Assembly: GCA_036245805.1 (NCBI GenBank)
Contig: BTRK01000005.1
Location: 42,209,216 to 42,273,215, forward strand
Length of the DNA: 64,000 bases
Reading direction: 5' to 3'
DNA from: Pristionchus mayeri
Lineage: Eukaryota; Nematoda; Chromadorea; Rhabditida; Neodiplogasteridae
In this document: positions 10,460 to 21,599 of the stretch, one piece after another
Position numbering within the stretch: position 1 is the first letter of the stretch
Layout of the letters: every line of letters begins with the position of its first letter
Translations under genes and position numbers: made by a program
The notes under the pieces: generated by a model
Seen by the model: only the letters and a program-made list of their open reading frames with translations
Told to the model about the DNA's origin: nothing
Database searches by the model: none

Positions 10460-11570
10460 CACGGGTCTCCTGTAAAAGTGTAGGAACGCTGGCTACTAGG
10501 AAATATTTTCTTTCTCAGATTTCGATTAAACTTGGTTGATGGACACCATTGGGGGTCAGAAGAAGATCAATCCACTTATTTTGGTGAAATCTGCACATTA
10601 TCGATTTTTGTGATCTACTGCGATAAATTGACGTCTTTTAGTCAATTTTGATCGTACAGAGAACCTTTTTTTAGCATTTTGTTCAACATCGAGAGATCTA
10701 CAACTTCCTCTACGTAGGACCAACGGCCAAATCACGTCTTCATAGTGAAAATTGCGAAAAACTGAATTTCGTGATGAGAATATCGATTTTTTGGCTTTGT
10801 ATACCAAAAACACCATCGTTTTTATTCTTTATATGGAATCTCCATACAAAATTAGGGGGTGTCTATGTTGACCATTTTTCATATCTCTGTCCTTGGAATA
10901 TCGATTTACAATGGGTGATTCTCGACTTTTCTGGACTTGGTGATTTTGTTACAGATTTCGTTATTTGGTCATATTTCGGTTCAACGTGGTCCAATCGTGC
11001 AGTCAAAAAATGCAATCGATAGCTCTCATCAAGCTCTATAAATTCCTCTTCCAATCGCTACGACTCTTCGTTTTCAAGTTATTTGATGAAAACTGTCTAA
11101 AACGGGTAAAATTGTGATATTTCAGCTACAAATTTCGATGAGAAGCGGTTTATCACTGGATTTGCATCTTTAAAATGTTTTTTTTCCATATAAAGAATAA
11201 AAACGATCGTGTTTTTGGTATACGAAGCCAAAAAATCGATATTCTCATCACGAAATTCAGTTTTTCGCTATTTTTACTATGAAGACGTGATTTGGCCGTT
11301 GGTCCTACGTTGAGGAAGTTGTAGATCTCTCGATTTTGAACAAAATGCAAAAAAAAGTTCTCTGTACGATCAAAATTGACTGAAAGACGTCAATTTATCG
11401 CAGTAGATCACAAAAATCGATAATGTGCAGATTTCACCAAAATAAGTGGATTGATCTTCTTCTGACCCCCAATGGTGTCCATCAACCAAGTTTAATCGAA
11501 ATCTGAGAAAGAAAATATTTCCTAGTAGCCAAACGGGCCAGTTTTCCTACACTTTTACAGGAGAGCCGTG
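10460..11570. mobile_element. 1.1-kb fold-back element with TTAA TSD
   Basis: Arms of about 390 bp (10460-10845 and 11180-11570) are inverted copies around a 330-bp centre. Ends are CACGGGTCTCCTGTAAAAGTG and its near-complement. TTAA flanks both sides (10456-10459, 11571-11574). TTAA duplication is characteristic of piggyBac-type transposition, but no transposase is present. Confidence 0.75.
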
Positions 11571-11574
11571 TTAA

Positions 11575-11862
11575 AGGAGTGCTCCGGGGAACAAATGCTA
11601 GGGAGTCCCACCACGAAAATTCTGCGCTCGCAATGGGAAACTGTAGCGATTTTGCCCCTAGAATGAGCTGAAACATATGTAGATCGAGTGAAACATAAAC
11701 GAACCAGGCGCTACCCTGCGCTTTCAATGAACTTTGCGCGTATGTAAATAGGCCCAGAGGCGTCTGTGAAACTTCGTACAAAGTGATTTCTGATCGGGTG
11801 AGTGGCCTCTACGATATCAGCACTGTGATTATGGGTGACTGAACATTCCCCGGAGCACCCCT
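11575..11862. mobile_element. 288-bp MITE with TTAA TSD
   Basis: Ends AGGAGTGCTCCGGGGAA and its complement; TTAA at 11571-11574 and 11863-11866. A second copy of exactly the same length lies at 27038-27325. It sits directly beside the 1.1-kb fold-back and shares one TTAA with it, so one inserted into the TTAA made by the other. Confidence 0.85.
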
Positions 11863-12464
11863 TTAATAGGGTTGTGATGTGTCTGGCTGGAGGAACGGGA
11901 ATTACGCCGATGTTGGGAGTGATGAAGAAGAAAGGATGGAAGAGGTACGGTCCATTTATTGAGTAACTAACGGAATGAGCTCATTGTAATAAAAAATCTC
12001 GATTGTGCGTCCTGGTGCTTACTTGTTGCGAGAAAGGGGTATACTCGAAGGAATGCCCGCAAGCCAATTCCTCTGAAGATGCCAATGCAAATCCTCATCA
12101 TTCTAGGTGTCGCTTATAATAAAACAGAGAACATGCCTAGAGGAGTATGTATCCCGGAGGGAATGGTGAGAGGGAAAAAATGGTACTATAGGAGGTCGGA
12201 TGATAACTATGACGTGATGCCGACAATGTCAACGTTCTCATCCGACCAAGCGCTTAGGAGCATTTATTCTATTTATATGGGCATACTGTTCAATAAAACC
12301 AGTAGCTGTTTCAGTAGTTCGTAGTGAACTTTTTTTGGTCAATCGATAATCTGCAGGATACGGTATGCTCGTCCGATCGATTAGTGAACGTTCTCTCAGC
12401 TGCTGATGATTCGTGGAAAGGAGTAAGGGAAAGAATCGCGAAGGATAATGTGGGAGAACTAACG

Positions 12465-12838
12465 GTTAGTGATGGATCGATCAGCTGCTCTCAAATGGCG
12501 TAACTAACCTTTGTTTTCCGACGTTATTCGACCTACGTGTTCTCTCTCCAAAATATAGACAAGATCACGCAAAAAAATTTTGGTATTGTTCCCGAGAGGT
12601 CAGTTTTTCATCCAGTGACGCGTACTACACGTGTTACGTGTGAAATTTCCTATTTGTTGTTGTTCCACAACCTAGCAAGCGAATAACCCAGGTTGCACAT
12701 TACTCTTCTCGCAACTGTACACCGATTGGATTCTGTCAAAAATCGTTTCTAGGATGAATCTCATCAACATGTCTACATAACGAGGCTCTAACTCAACTAG
12801 CTGTGGGAAATTTTTGAGGCGCAACTCGCAACTCTAAA
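12465..12838. other. no gene; homologous to the flanks of the 40.8-kb element
   Basis: 12735-12822 matches 40775-40815 joined to 41702-41748, and so represents the uninterrupted version of the target of the element at 40816-41701. No exon seen. Confidence 0.5.
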
Positions 12839-14395
12839 AGCGCAACTCTAAATATCTTAGAACTGAGAGGTGATAGAACTTGGTATCAATTAATTACTAA
12901 TGACGAGCACTATCTGCCCTGAGGACTAATTAATGACGTCACCGAAAAAAGTGAATCGAAAAATGTTGCGTGGGGCCAGGTACAGTGAAATTTCGAAAAC
13001 CTGTAGAAAGGGGTTTTCAAGGGTGCTGAATATCATGGTATGTTTCATTGTTCATCAAACCGACCGGTGCAGCCAGGCTGCAGGTATGCTAATTTCAGTT
13101 GTTGATTAATAACTCAAAAAGTATCTGATCGATCTGTGCGAAATTTTCACAGTAGGTGTATTTGAGCATGATGAATGAAATTAAGTTCAGGGAAGAACAT
13201 AACTATCGATACAAATATTCGAAAATATTTTTCTCTAATACCACGAAAAAGGGAAATACGAGAATGGCATAGATCGATGCGCCTCATCGAGTCGATCATT
13301 TTTCGTATACTATGTGTGGGGTTTGCAGGAGTCGCTTTTTTGCCTCATCCCATTTTCTCTGCGATTCCTCCCCCAACGCCGCTCACCGATGCGCGATAAA
13401 CGACAGTTTGAAATGAGTTTCACTTCGCCATAAGGATGAATGCTCTTCCTGATCATTCACCCCTATCCCAAATGTGAAACATATTACAATTCGCTGTTTA
13501 TCGCGCATCGGTGAGCGGCGTGGGGGGAGGAATCGCAGAGAAAATGGGATGAGGCAAAAAAGCGACTCCTGCAAACCTCACACATAGTAAACGAAAAATT
13601 ATCGTCTCGACGAGGCACGTCGATCTATGCCATTCTCGCATTTCCCTTTTTCGTGGCATTCGAGAAAGCGATTTTCGAATATTTGTCTCGAGACTTATGT
13701 TCTCCCCTGAACTTAATCTTAATCTCCATGATCAAATACACCTACTGTGAAAATTTCGTTCAGATCGATTAGGTACTTTTTGAGTTGTTAATCAACAACT
13801 GAAATTAACATACCTGCAGCCTGGCTGCACCGGTCGGATTGGTGCAAAATGAAGCATACCATGATGATCAGCACACTCGAAAACCCCTTCCAGTAAGTTT
13901 TCGAATTTTCACTGTGCCAGAACTTTTCCGACTCTTCGACAACCGGTCTCATATGGGTTCATGCTAAAAAATCGGGAAAAAAGTTTTTGTAGGATCTAGA
14001 CGACGTATCAATGCCCACACAATCTACGATACCCCTCTTTAATATGTCGGCTACCGTATCCCGATACACCATAATCTAGCCGAGATATGCTCGCAAGTTG
14101 ATGGAGAACAACCATGTTTTCTCTACCATATCTCGGCTATATTATGGTGTATCGGGATACGGTAGCCGACATATTAAAGAGGGGGTATCGTAGATTGTGT
14201 GGGCATTGATACGTCGTCTAGATCCAACACAACCTTTTTTCCCGATTTTTTGCGATACGTCTAAAAATAGTGACGTCACTTTTTTGTCACTAATTAGCCC
14301 TCAGAGCAGATAGTGCTCGTCATTAGTAATTAATTAATACCAACCACAAAGTTCTATCACCGCTCTGTACTCAGAGTATTCAGAGTTGCGCTTTT
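12839..14395. mobile_element. nested fold-back elements
   Basis: Three layers can be separated. The outer arms 12839-12960 and 14265-14395 are inverted copies. Inside lies a second palindrome, 12973-13951, with arms of about 440 bp; its right end CCGGTCTCA/TA matches the TIR of the 51.3-kb element (TGAGGCCGG). A third, 13965-14251, is a 287-bp hairpin beginning and ending in AAAAAATCGGGAAAAAAG. The small ORFs inside are palindrome by-products. This is a stack of insertions into older insertions; no transposase is present. Confidence 0.7.
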
Positions 14396-14519
14396 GTCGT
14401 TTTTGACACTTGGCGCTTTTGTCGTTCTGGTTCTGTCATACCCCCTCTGGTAATCATACACACAAATTATATTTTACCATCGGGATTCACGGCTGTGGAA
14501 CAAATATGGCTTACTGTGA

Positions 14520-17415
14520 GAATATGAGAGACTATCTGAGAGGATTCACCATAGGCCGTACAACGAAAAATAAAGTTCTGATTTTAAGATTTCCCTAGGG
14601 GTAACTTTTCGCGTAGAGTTCGAAAATCGACCTTAGAAAGCCGTATCTCTTATCCCTCATTTCGTGTGTTGCGCTGAATTTGGGTGGTCGGTTTTCGTAA
14701 ATCGTGAACGGCTCATCCAAACCCCACAAATGTATAGTAATTCTGAAAGATCTCGACGAGATAAGCATTTTCCCTGTTGGAAGTAAAAGTCTAGCTCATC
14801 TGTGTAAAAAGTTATGACCAAAGATGTGAAAAAAGTATTCTTAAAAATTCCGCCCTGAAAATTTTTTTGGCGCGTTACGTAAAATAAAAGTTTTCAAATG
14901 ATTCCTCATCAAAAACTACCCCTAGAAATGTTTCTCTCATTTCGAAAGGAGTGATTATTTTGGTAGTTCTGGCTAGCGGAACAGTCAGAGCTCCGGTTTC
15001 GTCAATTTTTCAAGTCGGTTGTCTGCAAAAGTAGAGCTCAGAATTTACTTCCAGCGCCTGAAATATTTCATAAACACATTATTCGGAACGCTTCGACTCA
15101 GAAATTCGTCATACAGACTGGCCAAAACCAATAATGGTGGTCCAATAGATACTTTTTTCGACAAATCCTTTTCACGCACTTTGACGATGTGTTTTGACAA
15201 TCATAACGCAACAACAAAGGGTTCGACAGCTGATAGATGGTAAATATGTAATAGCTAAGATATATTAAACAATAATAATTTGTTTTAGGACCACTCCTAC
15301 ACTTTTCAAGTATGCAACAATCCGATATTTGAAAATTTCGTTCCCCTACAGCATGATTCGAGAACGACAGCAGCCCCAAACATTATTTTTAAGCGTTCTA
15401 ACGTGGAAATTCGGTTTCTACGAGTGAAAATACACTAGAAAATATATTCACAAAATAACATTTACGAAAATTTTTTTTTTCATTTTTTCCCCCTGGAGCA
15501 AATAGTGGATGAAAATGTCGATATGACGGAAACATATGAAATCATTATTTCTTTGTGTATTTTCACTCGTAGAATCCGAATTTTCGCACTAAAACGCTTA
15601 AAAGTTATGTTTGAAGCTGCTGTCGTTCGGGATACATGCTACATGGGCACGTAATTTACAAATATCGGATTGTGGCATACTTGAAAAGTGTAGGAGTGGT
15701 CCTAAAACAAATTATTATTGTTTAATTTATCCTAGCTATTACATATTAGGTTGGAACAAAAGTTTTGCACGATTTCGACCATGAAGTTTGAAATCTCTTA
15801 AAAGGCTTCACTTCAATCGGGCCGATCTAACCAGATAGCATATATTTAGGGACCATTTGTAAACTATATCCGCTACTTCGAATCGAATCCTGCTCTGAGG
15901 GTTTGCGAGAAAATGCAGGTTTCGTTAAATGTGAAATTTTTGAGTTACATGGACATTTGTTTGTCACGCTCCTATTCTGACAGAACAAATCATGGTATAA
16001 TCTCACATGGTGGAGTGAAAAGCCCGTAGGTAGTTCTTTCTAAAGCTATGTAGGATCTGGTGGTTACTTCAATTTAGCAAGGATTACAAGCCATTAAATT
16101 CCAACATTCGCGAAGTAACGTTGCTCACTCAATCGCTTTTCTTGTCTCGACAATCAATCATACTGGCTTGATCTTAAGTGATTTTAAACATGCTACCGTG
16201 GGGTTTATAACATAGAGGAATGCTGGATCATACTCTTTTCCAGTCCAAGAAAATTTAGATTTTCTGGAATTTTGAATCATGTTCATCACAGCCAAAATAT
16301 TGAAATGCGGTGTACATAGTTCAAGTCGATCTCCTCAAAAGGAAGCTATCGCCATATCGCCTTTGTGATAATCCCCATTTTCATAGTATTTTATGATGCC
16401 TGTTCATCATACTTTCGAAATACACCTTGATTTTTGCATTAGCATCTATGCCCCTAGAGTGCAGACCCTAAAATTATGTAGATCAGTTCTCAAATGTAGT
16501 AACTTTGACGTTAAAATGTCGCCACAATAAGAAATGGTATGGGTAATACTAATGTGTGATAGAAAGAGTATCCAAGCCCTCAATGAATACATGCAACAAT
16601 ATTAAATAATTTTTTAAATATATGTCAGGGTATGCAGGAAAAGAAAATTTGAAAATCGTGCAAAACTTTTGTTCCAACCTGATATTTACCATCTATCATC
16701 TGCCGAACCTTTTGTTTTTGCGTTATGATTGCCAAAACATATCGTCAAAGTGCGTGAAAATGATATGTCAAAAAAAAATAAATATTGGACCACCATTATT
16801 GGTTTTGGCCAGTCTGTATGACGAATTTCTGAGTCGAAGCGTTCCGAATAATGTGTTTATGAAATATTTCAGGCGCTGGAAGTAAATTCTGAGCTCTACT
16901 TTTGCAGACAGCCGACTTGGAAAATTGACGAAACCGGAGCTCTGACTGTTCCGCCAGAACTACCAAAATAATCATTCCTTTCGAAATGAGAGAAACATTT
17001 CTAGGGGTAGTTTTTGATGAGGAATCATTTGAAAACTTTTATTTTACGTAACGCGCCAAAAATTTTTTCAGGGCGGAATTTTTAAGAATACTTTTTTCAC
17101 AACTTTGGTCATAACTTTTTTCACAGATGAGCTAGACTTTTACTTCCAACAGTGAAAATGCTTATCTCGTCGAGATCTTTCAGAATTGCTATACATTGGT
17201 GGGGTTTGGATGAGCCGTTCATGATTTACGAAAACCGACCACCCAAATTCAGCGCAACACACGAAATGAGGGGTAAGAGATAGGGCTTTCTAAGGTCGAT
17301 TTTCGAACTCTACGCGAAAAGTTATCCCTAGGGAGATCTTAAAATCAGAACTTTATTTTTCGTTGTACGGCTTATAGGGGATATGGCACAGTTCTCTCAG
17401 AAAGTCTCTCATATA
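14520..17415. mobile_element. ~2-kb near-perfect palindrome, split by a mariner-like element
   Basis: Left arm 14520 to about 15490 pairs with about 15545-17415 once the 937-bp insertion at 15746-16682 is removed, giving arms of roughly 950 bp around a spacer of under 100 bp. The left arm carries tggtaaatatgtaatagcta uninterrupted, the exact empty site for the insertion. A small related fragment may lie near 25915-25980. ORFs inside are mirrored between the arms and are not genes. Confidence 0.75.
15746..16682. mobile_element. mariner-like element, 937 bp, TA target
   Basis: Terminal repeats TTAGGTTGGAACAAAAG at the left and the complement of TCAGGTTGGAACAAAAG at the right, continuing with TTTTGCACGATTT on both sides. 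TA lies on both flanks (15744-15745, 16683-16684). TIRs beginning YAGGTTGG with TA targets are typical of mariner. No intact transposase frame, so it is a decayed or internally deleted copy. A relative in opposite orientation ends at 48065. Confidence 0.8.
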
Positions 17416-17617
17416 ACGCGTAGTAATTTGGTGTGCGGAGTTGAACGCGATAAACAGCGGCGGAACGGACCGTTATAATGATACTGTAGCCGTCTGTCGT
17501 GATGTGCCTCACGCGGAGGGCAAGCCACAGCGCGAGAAACAGCTACAGTATCATTATAACGTTCCGTTCCGGAGCTGCTTATTGCGTTCAACACCGCAAC
17601 CAAATTGCTACGTGTTA
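17414..17617. mobile_element. 204-bp hairpin MITE
   Basis: Nearly the entire length folds back: taacgcgtagtaatttgg pairs with the end at 17617, and acagtatcattataacg lies in the inner stem. It abuts the large palindrome. Target duplication not clear. Confidence 0.6.
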
Positions 17618-17705
17618 TCTTCTCACAGTATCATAAATTACTTTATGAACTGTACAATGTGTTTGCACATATATCTAAACATTATTTTTATCTCATGCTC
17701 TCCAG

Positions 17706-20700
17706 TCCCTTCCCCGTTCTTCTGTACTTCTAATCGTGGAGACTGACGAGTCGGCGAGCCTTCGAGTTCCCATTGGACACCACGTGGAATTGAGAGTGAG
17801 GAAGGGAGGGGAGCGAAAGTGAACTTTGATCTGTGAGTAACACACACGAGGTTACGTCCGAGTACAGTAAGATTGCTGTTGCCCCAGTCCCATGTAATCT
17901 CTAGTTTCCATCAAATACAATTTTCAGGTTCCTTTTGCACTAACAAATAGTTCCCTTTCTACAGCCTATCTGGTGTCTCGTCCGTACACTCCCGTTCCTG
18001 TCACTGCTGAAATGAGGCAATGGATGGGAGAGGAGGAGGAAGTGTGAGATGAGAGATCAAAGATCAGGGGAATTGATGAGAATGCATTATTATACACTAG
18101 ACTGATCGTACGGAGAAAAGGGAAAGGCAAGTCGATCAAATATCATGACGAGGGACTTGTTTGGTGGAAATTTGTTTTTAAAAGCTAACGAGCAACAGTA
18201 CTGAGCCCTATTATACGTAGGACTATATAATCTTTGAAACTCCAATCTTAATTATGAATTAACGGAATTCGTAAATGATTGTGCACGTACTCTAAGGTGG
18301 TCCTAATTCTTCAATTATCCTCACACATTTGTTTCCATTTTTCAAATCTTCATACCAGGTCGTGGCGAAAGAATCATCTGGTCGATTGCTCGCCTTTCTC
18401 ATCAAGATCTACGAGGATGGCGTGGTCTCTCCTGCCATCGAGAGACTCAAGAGAGGTGAGGAGCGATATATCATAACCACTTACTAACTACTTTCGCGCG
18501 AGAGCGCTGGAGTAGATAGAAAATTATTTGAAACTCTTTTCTCCTCTAACTGCAAAGAATCGCCGCTTGAGAGCGAAATTACTCGAGAAAAATGATCGCT
18601 CGAGAGAGTAACACTATTCTCATTGATGATGAGGGTGTCAGTTGAATAGATTGTATATTTTGCAAACATGCTCTGAGAGAGATCAATGCCCGCGTTGTTG
18701 GCCTGAATTACGGAAGTTGTGAAACCAGAGTGTGACTGGTCATAAAAAGAAGCGGTTATTTTCTTCCTTTTTGTACTATCAGGTTGTAACATAAGTTTTG
18801 TCGCGTCCAATCTCTTATGCATTTTAACATCAGAAATTCTTCGAATTAATTTAATCTCAATTTCGTTATTCATCATCAGTGAGGGCCTTCGTACTCTTTC
18901 TTACGCGCTTTACTTCAGTCCTGTCAAGGCAGTTGAGGAGGCACATTAGTCAGACAAAGTTGTACTGAGATAAGGATTACAAATCATTTTCACGCATCAG
19001 CTCTTCTTGAAAAGGATAAATTATGCCGATTTTGTGTGATTTGCGTAAAGTACTACATATGTGCATAATTTTGAACCACTCACGGATAATGACAAACGAA
19101 AATCGTTCTAGAAATGTAGACGAGTTTGTATAATGTGGATGGTTGGTGACGGTCGCGAAAACTTTCGCAAGCCGAATTTTCTTCTCAATAGATATCCAGA
19201 TCCAAATAGTGGTGGAATATAGTTCACCCAAAGTGGTCAGTATGCAGACAAAGTTTGGGGTAGATTGGGTTCTGTTGAGATAAGTGGCTCCATTCAGAAC
19301 GATGGTATATAAATTAAACTAATGAAATCGGCACTTTGTTCATATTCCTACCTCGCACACATGTTCAATATCTGATTTGTTGTGTCCATCCTAACCATAA
19401 ACCCTTCCCTTACTAGTATCTACTTGGGATAAGTTTGGAAATAAATAGCTTTTGAATGACAATCTTTAATTCGAAACACCTAAACTTGCATATTTTGGTA
19501 AAATTGTGCGCGAATTGAATTAATAAAAATTCAAATTTCCCACAAGTGTAGTGTTCTTTCTCTCACTTGTTTGATGATAAATTATACCTCCATGAGTGGT
19601 AATTGGAACGCACTTATGTTAGTCACTGTTGTTGCAATTCTGGATTCAGAAGAGTTGGTCAAGTTGGCTACGAATCAGCGGCTAACCTTACACTCAGTGA
19701 AGTATATCTTTGATTCCGCTCAACATAGCACCATATCTGGCGTATAGTTTGAAAGAGCATTGACGGGGTATATCGCCATGCTGTAGAAGTTTGGTTCATT
19801 ATTTATCTCTGCGAACTAGCACCTGATCAAACGAATTTAAAAAATCTGCACCAAATTTAAATCAGTTCATATTAATATTTTTCGCATAGCCAGCGTGCGC
19901 AGTTCAGCTCTACCCTATGGTTTGAATGTGCATGAACACCCCAAACATATACTAGGAGGTCAGGCATTGATAATGTTTGAGAAGTATCCTTCATGGAAAT
20001 ATTGTGAACCTCCGAAATGCGACAAAACTTATGTTACAACGTAATATATTGTATATCGCAGATGATCTCATACACATCTCCGACCCTATCGGATCTATCG
20101 ATTTCTCCACACTACCGTACTTGTCGATTACCGTATCCCCGCCACCTCCCGTACCCTCGCCGATCAATGAGTTGAAGAGAGATGTGGTGTGTCTGGCTGG
20201 AGGAACGGGAATTACGCCGATGTTGGGAGTGATCAAGGAGAGAGGATGGAAGAGGTACGGTCGATTATTGATTGATTTATGAAAATTCAAATTTCGAACC
20301 GTGGTGTTTCTCTGTTTCAGATAGGTAATATGAAGTCAGAGATTTCCGCGGTTCAATTTCACTTTTGTTCCTATCTTAAAACGAATTACATATGTCGTAT
20401 CATCGCGTACAACAAGACTGAAGAGGATACGCCTAGAGAAGGATGGATGCCGGAGGGAATGGTGAGAGGGGAAAAGGGAGGGTACTGAAGAAGAATGATT
20501 TGGATTTGTGTTATAAAATTATCAAGAATAGTTGATAACGGCGAAACTATCTTGGTTCAATCGATAATTTTCAGGATATGGTATCTTCGTCCGATCGATT
20601 GGTACACGTTCTCTCAGCTGCTGATGATTCATGGAAAGGAGTGAAAGGAATTATCGGAAGGGAGAATATGGGAGAACTAACGGTCAGTTATATGGAAGGA

Positions 20701-21058
20701 TCGGTCAGAATAATGTGTTGTACTAAAAAGGCCTTGCTGTTGACTTGAATTTCTGCTCAGAATTTGATTAAAATATTCACATTTCAGGGCTACGAGATCG
20801 TCTTCGTTTGCGGTCCCGATGGATTCGTGCAAGAAGCAGCGAGGTTTCAATTTTTTGCATTTTTTTAGACAAATTTCGAATTTTGATAACCGGTAAAGCT
20901 CTGCTTCACACTGTTTTCATAAGCCTTGATCGTTTCGGTCGACAGTACCATTTCAATTATTCCTTCAACATAAGAACAACAATCCTAATTCTGATTATCA
21001 CTGGCTGCTGCAGGAGTCTGGCGATCCCACGAATCTCGTCCACGTCTTCCAGGGATGA
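17706..21058 (+). pseudogene. NCB5OR-like reductase, unit 2 (FAD/NAD half, likely inactive)
   Basis: Eight exons of the ferredoxin-reductase domain in order. 17706-17818 encodes LRVPIGHHVELRV (the VPIGxHV FAD-domain motif). 17965-18041 encodes SRPYTPVPVT (the RPYTPV flavin-binding motif). 18359-18455 encodes ESSGRLLAFLIKIYEDG. 20062-20254 encodes CLAGGTGITPMLGV. Then come 20392-20461, 20575-20682, 20788-20843 (VFVCGPDGF, NAD-binding CGPxxF) and a last exon ending at TGA 21056-21058. Splice phases agree from the third exon on. The acceptor of the fifth exon is lost (acatatg, where unit 4 has tttcag) and that of the last exon is CACTG instead of CACAG. The first two exons do not join in phase. 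The b5 and CS exons are missing upstream. Intron 3 holds a mariner-like element. Probably a pseudogene, although its codons are well kept. Confidence 0.8.
18779..20041. mobile_element. mariner-like element, 1.26 kb, in intron of unit 2
   Basis: Ends GGTTGTAACATAAGTTTTGTC and its complement, with TA at 18777-18778 and 20042-20043. The length matches full-size mariners (about 1.3 kb), but I could not find an open transposase frame on either strand. The TIR differs from the 15.7-kb element, so this is a second family. Confidence 0.7.
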
Positions 21059-21260
21059 GGAAAGATTACGGTAGAAGCAGAGACGGCACGGGACCCGACT
21101 GAATATTGATTTGCTTACGGTTGTTGCGTGCTATAGTTACATCTCTAGTAGATCTGATTAGAAAATCTTATTTGTATTCACTAAACTTTACGTTAATATA
21201 ATTTATCAGATTCGCAGTACGTGTAGCCTTTTTTCGTTATCTTTCTTTGAATGTTTTCTT

Positions 21261-21266
21261 AATAAA
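21261..21266 (+). terminator. polyadenylation signal, unit 2
   Basis: aataaa about 200 bp after the unit 2 stop codon, in a 3' UTR shared with units 4 and 7. The shared blocks include ttgatttgcttacggt and ttcgcagtacgtgtag. Confidence 0.5.
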
Positions 21267-21599
21267 CCATATTTTTTAAGTGATTGTGAAATTACGACTA
21301 GACCCATTATTGGAGGCCAGCTGATGTATTACCTGTGATCTCTAATCTCTCGAATATACCTAAACGTTAGACGGCTTCAGTAGACTGAACTTCTTTCAAT
21401 ATCCAATATATCGGCTAGCATCGAGTAATGAGCGGTATAGAATCTTACAATTATTAACGCAAACTTGAAACAGAAAATAAATGGGAAATATTAGTTACCC
21501 AGATGTATTATTTGAGTAAAATAGGATACTACACATGTTTTATTAGGCAAAAAACAGAATAGTTTTGATATGTTGAACTCTCTCTTTCTTCCGAATGAC

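Larger units (their letters stand above)
10367..12464 (+). pseudogene. NCB5OR-like reductase, unit 1 (broken)
   Basis: Remnant of the 3' half of the reductase gene. Exon 4 starts at 10367 with DDLLHITDPMGSI, loses its middle and is split at a TTAA by two inserted elements (10460-11862). It resumes at 11867 and encodes MCLAGGTGITPMLGV, the nucleotide-binding GGTGxTP motif of ferredoxin-reductase-type flavoproteins, up to 11944. Exon 5 (12107-12165) has a deletion and in-frame stops. Exon 6 (12357-12464) still reads LSAADDSW. Exons 7 and 8 are absent. The sequence at the split (gagtttaatagggttgtg) is shared with unit 3, so units 1 and 3 are sister copies. Not functional. Confidence 0.8.
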